NCBI GenBank assembly: GCA_964369755.1
Contig: CAYJFY010000020.1
Location: 1 to 43,858 of the forward strand
Origin: CAUPWF01 sp964369755
GTDB taxonomy: Bacteria > Bacillota > Clostridia > Lachnospirales > Lachnospiraceae
Length of the DNA: 43,858 nucleotides
Direction of reading: 5' to 3'
A model generated the notes under the pieces. The model saw nothing but the letters and a program-made list of their open reading frames with translations. It did not search any database and was not told where the DNA came from. Below are positions 43,388 to 43,858 of the stretch, piece after piece (position 1 is the first letter of the stretch; the number at the start of each line of letters is the position of its first letter). Both the position numbers and the translations under genes were made by a program.

Positions 43388-43528
43388 ATGAAGAGAGTCA
43401 TTGGATTTGCTTCTTTCTTTGTTGCAGTTGGAATGATAGCGGCATTGCTTATTCCTAGTATTGTATGGTGCATTCTGATTCTTATTGCCATGCTACTCAT
43501 GAGTTATAAGTTGTTTTGTTGCAAATAA
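43388..43528 (+). CDS. 46-residue membrane peptide, unknown
   Basis: The ATG at 43388 opens a frame of 46 codons ending at TAA 43526-43528. It begins MKRVIGFASFF and is almost wholly hydrophobic, probably two short helices (about 5-24 and 26-40), ending in KLFCCK. GCGGAGC lies about 15 bases upstream, so the ribosome-binding site is not strong. It directly follows gerW and ends at a terminator. It may be a real small sporulation or membrane gene. Confidence 0.5.
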   Translation: MKRVIGFASFFVAVGMIAALLIPSIVWCILILIAMLLMSYKLFCCK

Positions 43529-43562
43529 AAAAAGGTAGGTGGCAAGCCACATACCTTTTTTT
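43527..43562. terminator. Bidirectional terminator between the small peptide and rpmB
   Basis: A-rich left arm AAGGTAGGTGGC and right arm GCCACATACCTT, one mismatch, then T7. It serves both converging units. Confidence 0.8.
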
Positions 43563-43563
43563 A

Positions 43564-43749
43564 TTAAGCACGTTCTACTTTGTTCGAACGTAAGCATGAT
43601 GTACATACATACATTTTCTTTGCTCCGCCAGGTACTTTAACCTTAACAGATTTTACATTAGATTTCCACATTTTTGGTGTTTTTCTATGAGAGTGACTTA
43701 CATTATTTCCGAAGTGAGCACCCTTTTCACAAATAGCACATTTTGCCAT
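43564..43749 (-). CDS. rpmB: 50S ribosomal protein L28, zinc-binding form
   Basis: The protein has 61 residues. Two CxxC pairs (CAIC near the N-terminus, CTSC near residues 49-52) mark the zinc-binding C+ form. Typical motifs are GNNVSHSHRKT and KMWKSNV. AGGAGG (43760-43755 on the minus strand) precedes the ATG. It is a structural protein of the large ribosomal subunit. Confidence 0.97.
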   Translation of the reverse strand: MAKCAICEKGAHFGNNVSHSHRKTPKMWKSNVKSVKVKVPGGAKKMYVCTSCLRSNKVERA

Positions 43750-43803
43750 GATTGCACCTCCTAACGATCTTTAAATGGTCTTTATAGACTCACAACACAA
43801 TAT

Positions 43804-43832
43804 ATAATAACAGAGAAACAATTTTTTTGCAA
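43804..43832 (-). promoter_or_regulatory. Promoter of rpmB
   Basis: On the minus strand TTGCAA (43832-43827), 17 bases and TATTAT (43809-43804) form a sigma-A promoter. The leader to the start codon is about 50 bases. Confidence 0.7.
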
Positions 43833-43858
43833 GTGAATATGAGAAAATATATAAAAAA

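Overview
This window looks like chromosomal DNA from an anaerobic, spore-forming, low-GC Clostridia bacterium, most likely close to the Lachnospiraceae or a neighbouring family. The evidence is an Rnf complex in the order C-D-G-E-A-B, a GerW (YtfJ) sporulation protein, a zinc-type ribosomal protein L28, ispH directly followed by an S1-domain gene, and ApbE, NusG-II and Gx-transporter genes together. The genus cannot be named from sequence alone. No rRNA, tRNA, CRISPR array or insertion sequence was recognised.

The left end (1-5.6 kb) is accessory DNA. It holds a polyamine-type GNAT acetyltransferase cut by the window edge, a frameshifted NTF2-like gene, and a bile-salt/penicillin amidase-type hydrolase. 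Next come remnants of a DUF3791/DUF3990 pair, then a response regulator, ABC ATPase, permease and histidine kinase module. Four TTAAC repeats lie just upstream of the ABC genes.

A defence-like island (5.7-17 kb) starts after a perfect terminator, at a consensus promoter. Its first genes are an MqsR-like toxin and an antitoxin that joins an MqsA-like zinc/HTH part to a Panacea (DUF4065) domain. A type I restriction-modification operon follows: hsdM, a HEPN-like gene, hsdS, a SieB-like membrane gene, hsdR and a Fic protein. The HEPN-like gene is frameshifted exactly where the catalytic motif of such proteins would lie. After another strong terminator comes a DUF234-type ATPase with a PD-(D/E)XK-like C-terminus.

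From 17 to 26 kb the genes are mostly housekeeping: a chemoreceptor, mnmA, a membrane diguanylate cyclase on the minus strand, an EamA transporter, a flavoprotein, cmk, ispH and rpsA. The rpsA gene carries an in-frame TAA between its first S1 domain and the rest.

From 26.3 to 34.1 kb lies a membrane redox block. The rnfCDGEAB operon encodes the ferredoxin:NAD+ ion pump; two small genes follow, then the flavin transferase apbE on the minus strand. RnfD and RnfG carry the motif that ApbE flavinylates. A NusG-II protein and a Gx transporter complete the block.

The right end (34.2-43.8 kb) is core: ruvAB, zapA, a U32 peptidase-family RNA-modification gene, an FtsW/RodA protein and a class B penicillin-binding protein. 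The coding regions of the last two overlap by about 125 bases. A small conserved gene, DUF2953, gerW, a 46-residue membrane peptide and rpmB (minus strand) follow.
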